Shown here: one piece after another, positions 24,231-36,194 of the stretch
Layout of the letters: every line of letters begins with the position of its first letter
Numbering within the stretch: the stretch's first letter is position 1
NCBI GenBank assembly: GCA_025330725.1
Contig: JAIWND010000001.1
Span: forward strand, 1,240,001 to 1,304,000
Direction of reading: 5' to 3'
Length of the DNA stretch: 64,000 bases
Source: Chlamydoabsidia padenii
Lineage: Eukaryota > Mucoromycota > Mucoromycetes > Mucorales > Cunninghamellaceae
Translations under genes and position numbers: made by a program
The notes under the pieces: model-generated
What the model was told of the DNA's origin: nothing
The model's database searches: none
The model's input: only the letters and a program-made list of their open reading frames with translations

Positions 24231-25792
24231 ATGTCAGTATACTATGATTTCATTTCATTTTTCTTTTATTTAGTTTTACTTACGTCGTCTTCTGCTGATA
24301 GAGAAGTGGACATCAAATGAATTACATCACCAGATTGATCTTGCTGCTGCTGTTGTTGTTGTGTATCAGTGGTGACAGTAGACGGCACGCAAAAACTTGT
24401 TGACATGGATAGATTTGAAGTTGGTGGCAGAGTAAGAGTATCTGGTATCGTCAATGTAGGATTCATCTTCATGTCAATGTCCCCTTTGCGTTCTTTCCTA
24501 CAGATACCACAGTTGAGTTGATCCGCACCGTTCCCTCCATATCGACAATTAGAGCATTTCCATCGCAGTCGTTGATTGTTTCCTGCCGGAGGTTGTGGTG
24601 TTGAAAATGTGATGTTTCCTGGTGTTGGTGAGGTTTTTTGCTGCTTGGTCTTTGGTTCCTATTTAAAGATGAATAACATATTATTTTAATCAATCCCCTT
24701 CTTATTTATTTATATATCATGACTTTTTTTGTTTCTTACCTGATAACGTATATTGGTATCGCTGGAAAGCCGTCGGCGGGTGGATGTTGATGATGGCAAT
24801 GGTGATGGGGTATGCTTTTTGAAGGGTGGTTTGTTGGAGTGTTGAGTTGGTAAAAAATCATCATCGTCATCGTCATAAGCATTTATCACCCACTCTTCTG
24901 ATTCCATAGCTGCCAATAAGTCATCTGTATTGGAGCAATGTTGTGTGCTTGATGATAAGGATCGAGTGTTGTTTCCACCACTTTTTACATCTGCTTTGGG
25001 ATCGTCGTCGTCGTCATAAGTGACATCTTCGCCTTCCATTGCCAAAAGCAAGTCGTTCGTAGAGTGAGGTTCGTTTGCTGCTGGTTGTACTACAAGGCGA
25101 TTACCAGAGCTGGATCTTTGGTGAAGACTGGTAGGTTGTAAGTGCTGAGATGATTGTGTTGTTGCAACACTGTCGAATGAATGTTGCTGTTGTCGATATT
25201 GGCCAGAAGGAAGTGGCAGAGCAAAAGTGTTGGGACGATCATCTGCAGAACAAGTGTCGGTGTCGCTGTTGGTGAAGGACTGTTGTTCTTGGTGTTGAGA
25301 TGGTTCGAGATCAAGTTGCTGCGACCCATGGTGAATATCGTTATAATCACTGTTGATGGATGGTCCAAGGGCAGGCAGACTGAGAGACTCCATTTCGGTG
25401 TCCATCATGCATAATTTCAATTTCTTGACACATGCAACCAAAGTATCGTGCATAGGATCCTGGCGAAGGTTCTTGACGATGGCGGGCATATGGCATTTTG
25501 GGCATTGGCGTTCTTCACCCAATCGATCATAAATACAGTTTCTAAGTTGGGGTAAGTAAAAAGTAATGTTAGCACAAATCATACAACTATCAAGTCCAAA
25601 TACTTACTCACAATATCGATGGCCACACTCTTTCAGAGTTCTTGTCGATCGCAGCAGATTGTCACTGCAAAATTATAAATTATCCCCAACAACAAAATAA
25701 ACATTAGTCTGCCTGTTATTTTTTGTTAACTATTAACCTTACCATATATCACATTTCAACAAAGTTTCTAAACGTAGCAGAGATGCAAGCAT
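23495..25792 (-). CDS. BARD1/BRCA1-like protein: RING, RanBP2-type zinc finger, tandem BRCT
   Basis: Predicted nuclear E3 ubiquitin ligase of the BRCA1-BARD1 type. Six or seven exons, start ATG 25792 (MLASLLRLETLLKCDIC). A complete C3HC4 RING forms only after splicing: CDIC across the first junction, then CGHRYC, ENC and CPKC, followed by PAIVKNLRQDPMHDTLVACV, which closely follows the BARD1 pattern after its RING. The middle is acidic and disordered with two LLxAMExE repeats. At about 24550-24480 lies a RanBP2-type finger (WKCSNC, then NCGIC). The C-terminus has two BRCT repeats: TIKYLLCIITGKWIVNASWL, EEKYQV, a GPERGRQRR linker, then RFYFYGDFPD and LLQLVRKGGGKIVTRR, ending MVLD at 23495. BARD1 fits better than BRCA1; ankyrin repeats of animal BARD1 are absent. 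Confidence 0.78.
24178..24226. repeat. T17-A32 homopolymer block in an intron of the BARD1-like gene
   Basis: 17 T followed at once by 32 A, able to fold back on itself, lying between the donor near 24284 and the acceptor at about 24174 (minus-strand gene). Confidence 0.85.
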
Positions 25793-25901
25793 GAGCTAAC
25801 CAGACCCCAGAGTTCGGTTCTTTTTTTTTTTTCAAGTGGAAAGGAGGAGCAAGAAAAATAAAAAAGTTGAGGAACAAACATTTTAATCCTCAGCGCGTAC
25901 G

Positions 25902-25916
25902 TTTTTAAATCCCGTC
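25902..25916 (+). promoter_or_regulatory. TTYRAA-CCG motif upstream of the BARD1-like gene
   Basis: TTTTTAAATCCCGTC, about 110 bp before the ATG at 25792, in the orientation opposite to the gene. Confidence 0.42.
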
Positions 25917-26047
25917 AAGGTCCTTTTTTGGGGGGAAAGTTCTTTATTGAATTAATATACAATTTAAGAAGAAGAAATAGTCAAGCCTATGATCCACTAG
26001 GATTTTCTAATTCTAGCTTTTTTGAATGAAGCAGTTGATCAAAAGTC

Positions 26048-27186
26048 TTATGTGATTGAAGAGTGATGAGAAAGTGAGTTTGAAGGAGCAGGGCTAGGTG
26101 GTAGGCAATGCATATCAAAATCTGTAATGTTCACGTTTTGTATAGGGCACATAACGGATACACTGGTATCACTATTACTGTATTGCCATTGTGGGGTGTT
26201 CACCAAGACATTCGGATGCAGATGCTGTGCTTTATGGTTTCTTTCCTCTATTCCAAAAAAAAAAAAAAAAAAAAAGACAGGTGAGCAAAAAGTTGATGTT
26301 CAAACCCCGCCAACCTTTACCTGTTGTCTCCATCAAGCGTCTTATAATAATTTGTTGTTGAAGTTGTGTCTTTCTCAACACCTCAAAGCTCTGTAGCAAA
26401 TTTGAAAAGTTATCTTGCAGCACCTTGAATTGTTGCAGGAGATCAGATTGGGATAATTGAACTTGAACAAACGATGCTTGGATATCGCCTGTTTCTCGAC
26501 GCAAAAGTTCTGAATCCATGGCTTTACGTTTGATACCTTCCAACAGATCCGGCCTTCCATACTGAAACTTCACATGAGAGAACTCCCAAATTTCATTTTC
26601 ATTCGATCCACGTTGACCTCGAGGAGATTTGTTGATCTTATGGAACCCATACCTATAAATAGAAACGTGCATGAATGAGTTTGACAGATCGGTGTTTAAA
26701 GTTATTTTCACCCCATCTTACTTACATGTTCAACTGACGTACAAAGCTAGAGAAATTACTATGCTTGAAATGTTTGGGGAGGACTTTTTGAGAGAATAGG
26801 GTTGCGTTACAAACGAGAAAAGAGGTACCAGTCGTATTCCATGAGATCAAGGGCTGGTTTCTTCGATCAGATACCATACTATCATTGAAAACAACATTGA
26901 TACCAGTTAATAAAAAAGACAATCCTTATTAGTGTTGTGATTCTTACCCGAAAAGCTTGGTTATAAAAGTACTAACAGCTCGTTTTTGTACACATTTAGT
27001 ACTGGGACTAGTACCATTTGCGCTCGAGATACTGTTATGGCGGCAATTGTATTCATCAGGATACGTTCCCATATCCCAAGAAAAAGGAGGAGACGAGTCA
27101 GGGTAGTTCTCTGGAGACAAGGCACAATGATCATAAGAAAAAGATGTACCGGGAATATCGAGGGCAGATGCTGGTACTGTGGTCAT
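26048..27186 (-). CDS. HSF-type DNA-binding transcription factor
   Basis: Heat-shock-factor family regulator. The winged-helix domain is well preserved across three exons: STFITKLFG, VSDRRNQPLISWNTTGTSFL, FSQKVLPKHFKHSNFSSFVR, QLNMYGFHKI and EIWEFSHVKFQYGRPDLL. A short coiled-coil-like region follows (QSDLLQQFKVLQDNFSNLLQ), fitting the HR-A/B trimerisation segment. Start ATG 27186 (MTTVPASALD); the last exon runs from about 26249 to TAA at 26050-26048, ending HHSSITS-like polar sequence. At roughly 290 residues it is shorter than Hsf1, so an Sfl1/Hsf-like regulator is equally possible. The last intron carries a motif copy at 26298-26311 and a T/A run. Confidence 0.85.
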
Positions 27187-27896
27187 GTTGGTTGAAAAAA
27201 AAAAAATAGAGAAGGTATATAAATGTTCAAGGTAGAAAAAGAAACTCTGTTTTTCCACTCTTCCATCCTTTATATATACAGAGTACGCCAAAGACATATC
27301 TGAAATACGGAAAAGGAAAGTTTCCCTGAAGAAAACCATTTGTGGTTTCAGGCAAAAAAGAGGAAACATTGAGGCTACCCTTGACTTGGTATTGGCTAAG
27401 TTTCTTCCATCAAATATCAACTTTGCATGAGATCATTGGTAATTGAAATCCCGATATCCCTCCACTTCCGTTTGATCCGGTCAATGACGGCCCTCTTTTC
27501 TATATTGTATGATTGCCTCAACATCTACTAAATTACAGAACATATTGAATGATTAAAACAATTTAGTACCTTACTCATAGAGTGCTTCATGGGCTGATCA
27601 TGCAAATTTGTCATTTTGAAACCCCGGCAAAGTCTAGGCGACGTAAATCAATGAGAATCAAAGAACCAAGCATGTGCTGCATAATAAAAAAGAAGTTTCC
27701 ATGTCATTAGAACAAAGTTGAGTAGAAAGTTAAACCCTGAAGAGGGGACAGAAACCATACAACAGAAAGGAAATAAAGGAAACTACTGTCAGCACCAATA
27801 GAATTTCGAGCACACTTTTTTTTTTCTACGAAAAAAAAGGGTCGGTGGGGAAAAGGGTCCAAGTTTAAAAGCCCGATACACTTCTTGAAAGTTGCA

Positions 27897-27943
27897 GGAA
27901 TTGCTAGGCGCAAAGAATTTTGGTGATCGGCGTTTGAAAATGG
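27897..27943 (-). repeat. Dispersed repeat fragment, copy 1
   Basis: On the minus strand this matches the plus strand at 44430-44475 with about three differences over 46 bases. It includes TTTTCAAACGCCGA and GCGCCTAGCAATTCC. Confidence 0.75.
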
Positions 27944-28082
27944 TTGCCTATCGTCTCGAAAAAATAAAATAACCTTTGTCGCAAAGGACAGGTAAAAGAC
28001 ATCGCAAGTCTCGACTGACCGATACAAGGGTCTTGGAGCTTGGCTTTGGCGGTGACTTATGTTGGAAATATGCAATAGTATT

Positions 28083-28180
28083 CACATCGCCACTTTAATC
28101 ATTAGCATCCGTTAACAATTGAGTGAGTAGTGCTCTTCAAAAATTCCGTGTGCACTTTCCGTGCGCCTAGCATTTCCCTA
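28083..28180. repeat. Dispersed repeat fragments, copy 2
   Basis: 28083-28116 is the reverse complement of the GGATGCTAATGATTAAAGTGG block at 44027-44055 with few changes. 28135-28180 is a more diverged plus-strand match to the 44430 block, sharing GTGCGCCTAGCATTTCCC. Confidence 0.6.
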
Positions 28181-29023
28181 AAAACATTGAATTATACAAC
28201 ATGATTGCAATATTACATTGAGAACTAGTTAACATTTTGAAGACATGGTTAACGGTTATCGTTTTTTAATAATAAAGATGTGTAAATCAAATGTTCTATT
28301 ACTAATGGCTTGAGGATGGGATCGAATACAGTACTGACCGAAAAAAAAAAGAGAGAAACAAATAGGAGGTCAGTATACTTTTTCAGTAAAATAAAGAGAG
28401 TAATCATTTTACATTGTGTTTAGTATTTGAAAGACAGCTATTCACCATCAAAACAACGATTCCTATCTTGGTCAATCTTCGTGGGGAATAATCAAGTAAA
28501 AAAAAAAAAAAAAGAGAGAGAGAGAGTAGTGACTGATCCATCTGTGGTCGGGCGATTGCCTCTACAAATGATAAAAACTGGTTCATTAAAACACTATATG
28601 TAATATCTTAAGTTGTTTGACTCGATCCAATCTTTAGTTGTAAACCTTCAAGCTACTATCAGGAAGAGACAACAGCAAGATGAGTTGTTGTGTCGCATAA
28701 AAGTCAAGGAGCCATATCCAACATAACACAGTTGATCAGAATTTTATAGTCCCCTACCAGCCGGAATTTGAAATACGGGGTTTGAAATTGCATGACGCCC
28801 CTTGGACAAGGCGATGTTGAAGATCAAACGAAGGAGTTATTGTTACCTTTAGAGTTGAAGTGTAAGCAATAGGTTGGGATACATAAAGTAAAATAAAGAG
28901 ACAAAGATAAAAGGGTGGTGAATTATTACACCCGACGTATTTATTTTTATTGACGTATAAGTAAACAAATAACAATATGAGATATACTATAACTAACTAG
29001 TGACCAATATCTAAGGGTCAGCA

Positions 29024-29705
29024 TCAATTTTCTTCGCAAAACTTGGTATAATGATCCTTGTCCATCAAATTGTCCAATTCCTTTTCATCAGATAGCTCGA
29101 TACGGTAGATCCAACCTATATATATATATATATATATAAGAAGTGAGATACGACCCCTTGTCAGTCATGTTTTATTTACTTACCTTCCGCTTCAGGAGAG
29201 TCATTCACTAAACTGCTTTCTTCAATCAGCGCATCGTTGACTTCTTTCACTTGACCACTGACAGGAGAGAGGACGTCAGCCACGGCCTTGACAGATTCCA
29301 CCACACCACAGGATTCTATAACCAAAACAAAAAAAAAAAAAAAAAAAAGAAACAGAGTTTAGTTTTCAAACAAATGTTACTGGCAGGGGGTACTTTACCT
29401 CCAACTGACACATCCGTTCCCACTTCAGGCAATTCCACAAACACGATATCACCAAGAGTTTGTTGTGCATGTTCAGTCACACCCACAGTACCAATATTAC
29501 CATCTACAAAAACCCATTCATGGTCGCGTGAGAATTTCTTGACTAATTAAATAAAAGACATCAAGGTGAGTCAACGTATACATAAGACAAGTTGGATATC
29601 AAGGAGGTACTTACTGGCATAGCCACGGAAGATGGACAACGAAGCAGCTTTGTTCAAAGGAGCGGAAGACCGGACAATACGTGCAGATAAGAGGCGAAGA
29701 GACAT
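29024..29705 (-). CDS. GCV3: Glycine cleavage system H protein, mitochondrial
   Basis: Lipoyl-carrying H protein that shuttles the aminomethyl group between the P, T and L proteins of glycine decarboxylase. Four short exons. The N-terminus ([23 protein letters not shown] 29705) is a typical basic mitochondrial presequence. The mature part starts near [11 protein letters not shown] and shows [20 protein letters not shown], then [19 protein letters not shown] with the lipoylated lysine in ESVKA, then [18 protein letters not shown]. Stop TGA at 29026-29024. Length of about 150 residues fits the family. Confidence 0.94.
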
Positions 29706-30573
29706 GTTGATGAATTAAGACGAAGAAAAAGAAGAAGAAGAAAAGAGAGAAAAGGGCAAGTTTTAAAAAAGAGGAAAAATCTCTTAATTTTTTTTTTCCA
29801 ACCTCCACCGAGTCAAAAATCCATCTATGCGCGGAGTTTTGCCGAACTAAAGGTGTATAAAATACCAAATAAAGACTCCATGTATGTACTGTCTGACTGT
29901 TTGGTTTCTTTTCCTATGTATCATTATTTTGATTTATTTCTTTTAATTAGTTTTAAGACATTGTATATATCATTAGTGTTTTTTATTTGATAAAACTGGT
30001 ACAGTTGGATCAAAAAAATACCATCATCGGTAACTTGAATTTTTCGTCGAATAAGCGGAGGATGAAATATCAGTTAATATTATGTGGGAAGTATGTGGTT
30101 TCCTTTTCTTTTTCGCTTACCGTTGGCCGAAGCCCTGTACCCTTCCCTCTCAAAGGAGGGGTGACAGCCATATTCTCATCCAAGAATTGACTGACAAGTT
30201 GTTGTTGTTTGGGTGGGCATCCCCAAGGAAAGCTGAAAAGAATTTAAAAAGATCTTTTATAAGAAAAAATCAGATGATCATAACCCATGCATTGTCAAAT
30301 TATAACAATCTTATACAGGACATTGGCCATCATAGTTCGCATTAATGAGATGAAGCCTATAGGAAGCCACTAGGGCTAAAGTTTGCCTTAATCGACGAAA
30401 AATTTTAATTACTCTATCATCATTGTAGCGGGGTTTAAATGAGTCAATCTTTATTTGTAAATCCTATTCTATCAACTAGGTAAAGACTATATGGCACTAA
30501 ATAGCATATATATATATATATATATGCGAGTTTACCCCAACATTCCAATCCATTCGTCCATGTTATTATAAGA
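29706..30573. other. Intergenic, GCV3 / PMT4 3' end
   Basis: 870 bp with T-rich tracts, an AT dinucleotide run near 30508-30525 and one minus-orientation motif copy at 30428-30440 (ATTTAAACCCCGC). No supportable gene. Confidence 0.5.
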
Positions 30574-33515
30574 TTACTTGGCTGTAAGAAGAAAAGGTAA
30601 AAGTAAAAGCATGAATCTACGATGCATATCTTTTTTTTTTAATCTTATACTTACCATATTGTAAATCCCAGCTACTGTAGATTTTGTGCTGTAGTACTTG
30701 AGGGACAGATAAACCAGGTGAGCCATAGGTCAAAGGAGACAAGAAGACAAACATTACTATTTGGCAGACCAAGATGATGCCAAAGACCAAGAATGATTTG
30801 ATGTTGGGTGAAGCCTGGACATAAGACGCAATGCTGTTGTACCGGTGGATGCGGGCTTCGGGATTACGTTGGAGATCAGAAATAGGAGAATCGACGCCAT
30901 CAATAAACATAAATTGGAGGATTGCACCCAAAAGCATGTAGTTGCATACTACTGCCGGTAAGTAATGGTGCAGGAATAAGGCACGGCCCATGATGAAGAA
31001 TGGTACATAGTGTAGAAGCCATAAGAGGACAAAGAAGCCGGCATTGTGGATGAATCGTTGACGCACAGCTAGAGAGAGAGAGAGATGGCAGTGTTAGCAC
31101 AAGTGTTATGTTTTACTTTTTCGTTTTACTTACGTCCATCAATAGGTTCAATTCCTCTATGTCTAGCCAATGTGTCTGCCAAAAGAATGCCTGCATAGAT
31201 GGCCACACTGCCAATGCCGAGATACCAGCCAATCAGATTACCTGTCATATAAATTTGTTCTCGTGTGTCGTTTTTGGACCAGTAAGAGATACCACGGACG
31301 AGGAAAGGCCAAGAGATGGGTGTTGATTGATAAGGATGAGGTTTAGTAAGACCTGCATTATGACTAAGCATACGACCTTGAAGTTCCAAGAATTTGCGTA
31401 AGAAAAGCATGGATTTGATTTCTTGTTTCTTGTTCATGTTGATTTCGGTCGCTAGAAGAAGAAGATATAGTAAGAGTGCGTTTCGTATATGGTTATATCC
31501 TTTTTGTTCTTACCGTTCTTTCCCATGATTTCTTGAGCCACCCAGTAGTTCGAGTTTTCGTTTGTGTTTTTGTTGCCATTCACATCCTGCAATCCTAACC
31601 CCCAGTCAGGTAGAGCTTGATCATGCGTCCACACTGCCACTTTGGTATCCATATGAAGTAACTTGAAGGGAGAGAGATGAGTATGCCATACGTCGTTATT
31701 ATTGCTGTCTTCGAGAATGAGTTTAAATAGGGTTTCGTTGTATCTGGTTTCCGGATCCACGGTGGTAATTTCTTCATTAGTTGATAGTATAGGTGAAGCC
31801 ACGTCGTGTGTCAAAAGGATGGTGCCAGTTTCCAGATGTTTTAGCCTAATAATGTCATTATGATGGACCCTGACGCCGTCTTGGCTTTCTTCATCGATTT
31901 CCTTGGTAGGTAAGACTTGCCACCAACTGTTTACATCCGGTTCCTTGATACCAACCACCTGTTGCCCTATAAAAAGACATTAGTCAGTATGTGACCCCCC
32001 TTCATTTGAGATGTCCGTTCCATTACCTTTGCTGCTGATACGACCGTCATCATATCGAAGAGGATACTCCAAGTCATGTGAATGAAGATATACATCTGTG
32101 TCCCGATGTAACAGAGTGATATTGTCATAGTAATTGATTTCTATTGTCCAACAACAAAAAGTTAATTCCATCAGTTACATTGACTATGTCATTTTTCACG
32201 ATACTTACCTAATGACTTCATTTTGGTGGCACTGTTCTTCAATGTTTCCTTAAAGTGAGTCGACATGAAGGAATCCCCAGGACCAGATTCCACCAATATA
32301 GCAAAGTGAATATAAAACCAAAACAAGTAGATAGCAATTGGGATGATGATCAGTGCGATCGCTCGGGCATAAAAGTGTCGCATAAAGTGATTCTAAGTAA
32401 TACATTAAAGTCAAGTCAGTTATACAGATCTTTCATCCTGAGATTTTGAGAATACTATACCATATCAAGACCACGTCTTATGTCAAACAGAGCCCATAAA
32501 TCAACTAAAACAGCAATACCAATGGTACACACCAAGAAGAGTCCCACCATCTTCACACTACAAAAGAATAAATAAAGTGAGTACACTTCATACTAATAAA
32601 CCATTTTGATTAATTTTACCTTAATGTCAATGCCATGTTGATACCTGTAGCCACCAACCAAAACCACCATTTCGTCGAGAATTCCCTAATAAAACGCCAC
32701 TAGTCAAACATCAAGTTAAATCACCCGATCCCCAACTTACTGGTACCGGACTTTGCGGAATCGAATATAAGAGTAGACAGTTAGCAGCATAAAAAAGATC
32801 AGCATACTATCCAGCATAATCAAACGATGCTGTGCCACCAAAGCGTTATCAAACACCATGAGGGCGGTGGTCAGAGCACAGATACTGAGGGAGTAACCAG
32901 ATTGTTTCATAATAGAGTAGACAAGGCATACACACAAAACATTGAGAGTAGCAGGTAAGGATCGCAAGGCAACATAGGGTACATTGTTTTCAATATAATC
33001 ATCTCCAATATTGGTGAATTCAAAGTGACCATCATAACCAATCAAATAACCAATAGCCGCAATCATCATTTTCGCAAGTGGTGGGTGGACATCAAAAAAG
33101 TAGGTTCTTCGCAAGTAGTAGCCAGCAAATTTGCCAAAGTGCACTTCATCAAATCTAGTAAATTAAATCATAAGTTAGTATATATATTTAACCAGTGTAT
33201 TCTTCCCCCCCCCCTTGATGACTTACACGACTTCTGCAGGATACCAGATTTTGTAAAATGAGACAAAGAAGCTGAGAATAGTAAGTCCCACAAAGGTAAC
33301 ACGATGAGCAAGTTTTTGTTGTTGCTCTTTACGATAATGTAAGCTGTTCACCTAAAACATGAAGCGAGTCAATCGTTTGAACCCTATACGCGACCCCCTT
33401 TTCTAATTTCTATTAAACATCTTACCTTTTTGTTGTCTTGTTTTGGGCTAGGTGGATGAGACGAGCTTTTTCCATCTTGTTGTTCCCGACGTTTTCTTAG
33501 TGATGTATCCGCCAT
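30574..33515 (-). CDS. PMT4: Dolichyl-phosphate-mannose protein O-mannosyltransferase PMT4
   Basis: ER membrane enzyme that transfers mannose to Ser/Thr of secretory proteins. About ten exons, start ATG 33515 (MADTSLRKRREQQ). The first luminal loop carries FDEVHFGKFAGYYLRRTYFF with the catalytic DE, then DVHPPLAKMM and NIGDDYIENNVPYVALRSLP. A MIR region follows (GVRVHHNDIIRLKHLETGT, THDVASPIL, HTHLSPFKLLHMDTKVAVW, LPDWGLGLQDVNGN), which is of PMT4/POMT1 rather than PMT1/2 character. The C-terminal part is multi-pass (HPYQSTPISWPFL, HYLPAV). The last tiny exon supplies the final AK and TAA at 30576-30574. Confidence 0.9.
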
Positions 33516-33610
33516 ATCACCAGGTGGAGTGGGATGAGATATAAATAAAAGAAGAAAAAGCAAAAGAATGAAAAGAACGAGGCAGGCAGTTAATTTATCC
33601 CCTTCACCTC

Positions 33611-33626
33611 AATTTAAAGTCCCGCC
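33611..33626 (+). promoter_or_regulatory. TTYRAA-CCG motif in the PMT4 / PRP4 divergent promoter
   Basis: AATTTAAAGTCCCGCC, about 90 bp before both divergent start codons (33515 minus, 33710 plus). Confidence 0.48.
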
Positions 33627-33709
33627 CAAAAACAATTTGCTTTTTTCTTTCTTCTTTCCTTCTTGAACAAGATCTTTTATACTTTTATTCAATTACACAT
33701 ATATAAACA

Positions 33710-35863
33710 ATGGGTGATCCTTCAGGTATCAGCAATATATCCAAACTCATGGCCAAACCTCGAGTTCACTTTGGATCCTTAGAAGAACAAGAATCAGTCA
33801 AACGATTCAAACACGACGACTCTCAACAAACAGCCATTATCTCTGCAGCCTCTTCTGCTGGTGGTGGTATAGATCTTGATGCTTTGGGTAAGTATACCAT
33901 TAACAATAGGAATGTGTGTTACTCACTTTGACTTTTTTTTTTCTTCTTTGTCTGTAGCGGAATTGGCTGATAGGGACTCTTCAACCGGCGGGTTACAAGG
34001 CAATCAACAAGTCCTCGCCGAATTCGACCGAAGAAAACGGGCTCGTGAAATTGCTGTTCCTACCGATGATGGACGTGTACGCCAACGTCTACGAGAAATT
34101 GGTGAACCTCAGTGTCTATTTGGAGAAGATGTAAGTACCTTAGGGAAGGAATTCCTTATCCTACATTTTACTCACTTTATATATATTGTATAGGCAGGTG
34201 ATCGTCGTGATCGACTTCGATTCTTATTATCAAAACTGACAGGCGAAGAAGCAGCAAGTGAATCCGAATCTGATGACGAAGAAGAGGAAGAAGAATTCTT
34301 TACACCAGGATCTCAGGCACTATTGGAAGCTCGGCAGTGGATTACAACCTATTCTTTACCAAGGTAAGACATAACTCCCCCCCCCAAAAAAAAAGAACAG
34401 GGAAGGATAGAATACTAATAACATGATGATTGTTTTTTAATAGGGCAAAACGAAGATTGGAAAAGCAACAATTGGAAACACAAATCCCATTAACACAATT
34501 GAAGGTTGGAAGAAGAGAACTCTCACAAAAACTAAAGGTAAAGTGATCATCATGTAATGCTATCACTCATTCGCCTTATTTTTGTTCTCTAGGAATATAC
34601 TGGCTGGTCTTCACAAGTAGCTGACGAACGCCCTGTATCACAATGCGCATTCTCACCAGACTCAAAATTACTACTTACTGGATCTTGGTCAGGCGGATGC
34701 AAATTATGGTCTGTGCCAGACTGTAAATTGGTGACAACATTGGCAGGTCATACTGATCGTGTGGGTGGTGTGGCCTTTCATCCTGAATCGACACTCTCTT
34801 TGGACAAGAGTGTGGCCAACTTTGCAACTAGTGGTGCAGAAGGATCAGTCAAACTCTGGAGCCTTGACAGGTAAAAAAAAGATCTACTAATTGTTATATT
34901 AATCAGTCGACTCATTCTATCTATCTATCTATCTATCTTCCTAGTGCATCCCCTTTGGCGACAATGGAAGGTCATGTGGGTCGTGTGGCAAGAATTGGCT
35001 ATCATCCGTCAGGGCGTTATATTGGTAGTGCTGGGTTTGATGGTACCTGGAGATTGTGGGATATAGAACGTACAGAGGAATTACTACTTCAGGAAGGTCA
35101 TGCTAAAGAAGTGTATGCACTCTCCTTCCAATGTGATGGTAGTCTGGTTGCAACTGGGTAAGAACAAAAAAAAAAGGGGGGGTTTACCTACATGATATTC
35201 AACTCATCGTACTTTTTTTTTTTTGTACTAATAGTGGACTAGATGCTATTGGACGATTATGGGATTTACGAACAGGTCGATCAGCTATGGCATTACAAGG
35301 ACACATCAAAGACATTATTGGTTTAGATTGGTCTCCAAATGGGTAAGAAACAACTTGATCATATACATACATAAAAAAAGGTGGGATACTGACCTCTCTT
35401 CCCTTTTTGATCAGATATCATCTTGCCTCAGCCAGTGCAGACAACTCGGTCAAGATTTGGGACATTCGGGCATTACGGAACATTTACACCATATCTGCAC
35501 ATCAATCACTAGTATCGGACGTCAAATTTGCAAAAGGCAGATCACCTATGGCAAGCAACAATGAAAATGACACGCACGAAGCATCCTCTATCTATGGTAC
35601 CTACTTGACAACAGTGGGTTATGATGGATGTGTGAAAATGTGGTCTGCAGATGATTATCGCCTAATGAAAAGCTTGGAAGGCCATGATGGTAAAGTCATG
35701 GGCGTGGATATATCAAAAGGTAAAGTTTGTCATTTATTCATTCATTTATATAATATTCTTACTGACTCTCTCTTCTTTATACTTTATAGATGGTCGATTC
35801 ATAGCATCTACCGGGTTTGATCGTACCTTCAAGTTATGGGCCGATGAAAATTTAGTTATATAA
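33710..35863 (+). CDS. PRP4: U4/U6 snRNP protein PRP4 (SFM + WD40)
   Basis: Spliceosomal U4/U6-associated protein. The N-terminal splicing-factor motif region ([40 protein letters not shown]) is followed by an acidic stretch and a seven-blade WD40 domain: [104 protein letters not shown] and [17 protein letters not shown]. About nine exons; start ATG 33710 (MGDPSGIS), stop TAA 35861-35863, polyadenylation signal AATAAAG near 35891. Full length for the family. Confidence 0.94.
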
Positions 35864-36194
35864 ATTCTGTTTTTTGTTAATGCATTGTTAAATAAAGTAA
35901 CGATCATCTCTGATCCAAATATTTTGAACCCCGATTACACGATCATACTTCTCTATAACATGATAAACGCATGTATATACCTTTGTATGGCTTGACAAAA
36001 TGAAACGATTCTACTCACTATTTGCATGATGTTTATAATAGCACACTCACTCAAAAAGCGGAGTCTGAAAATCGTTCCTCCATGCGCGCGCGTTTAATTT
36101 TTTTTATTTTTTGCACAAAAGGGGAGGAGGTTTTTTTTTCGACTCCTTTCTTCCACTTGTCTTTACGTCCGATTCAACATTATCTACCCTTTTT

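Larger units (their letters stand above)
27187..29023. other. Gene-free repeat-bearing region
   Basis: 1.8 kb upstream of the HSF gene without a supportable gene. Motif matches occur at 27442-27455, 27614-27628, 27863-27877, 27928-27940 (minus), and as a tandem pair at 28761-28773 and 28776-28787 (minus). It also contains degraded copies of the dispersed repeat seen at 43.9-45.4 kb (27897-27943, 28083-28116, 28135-28180). Confidence 0.6.
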
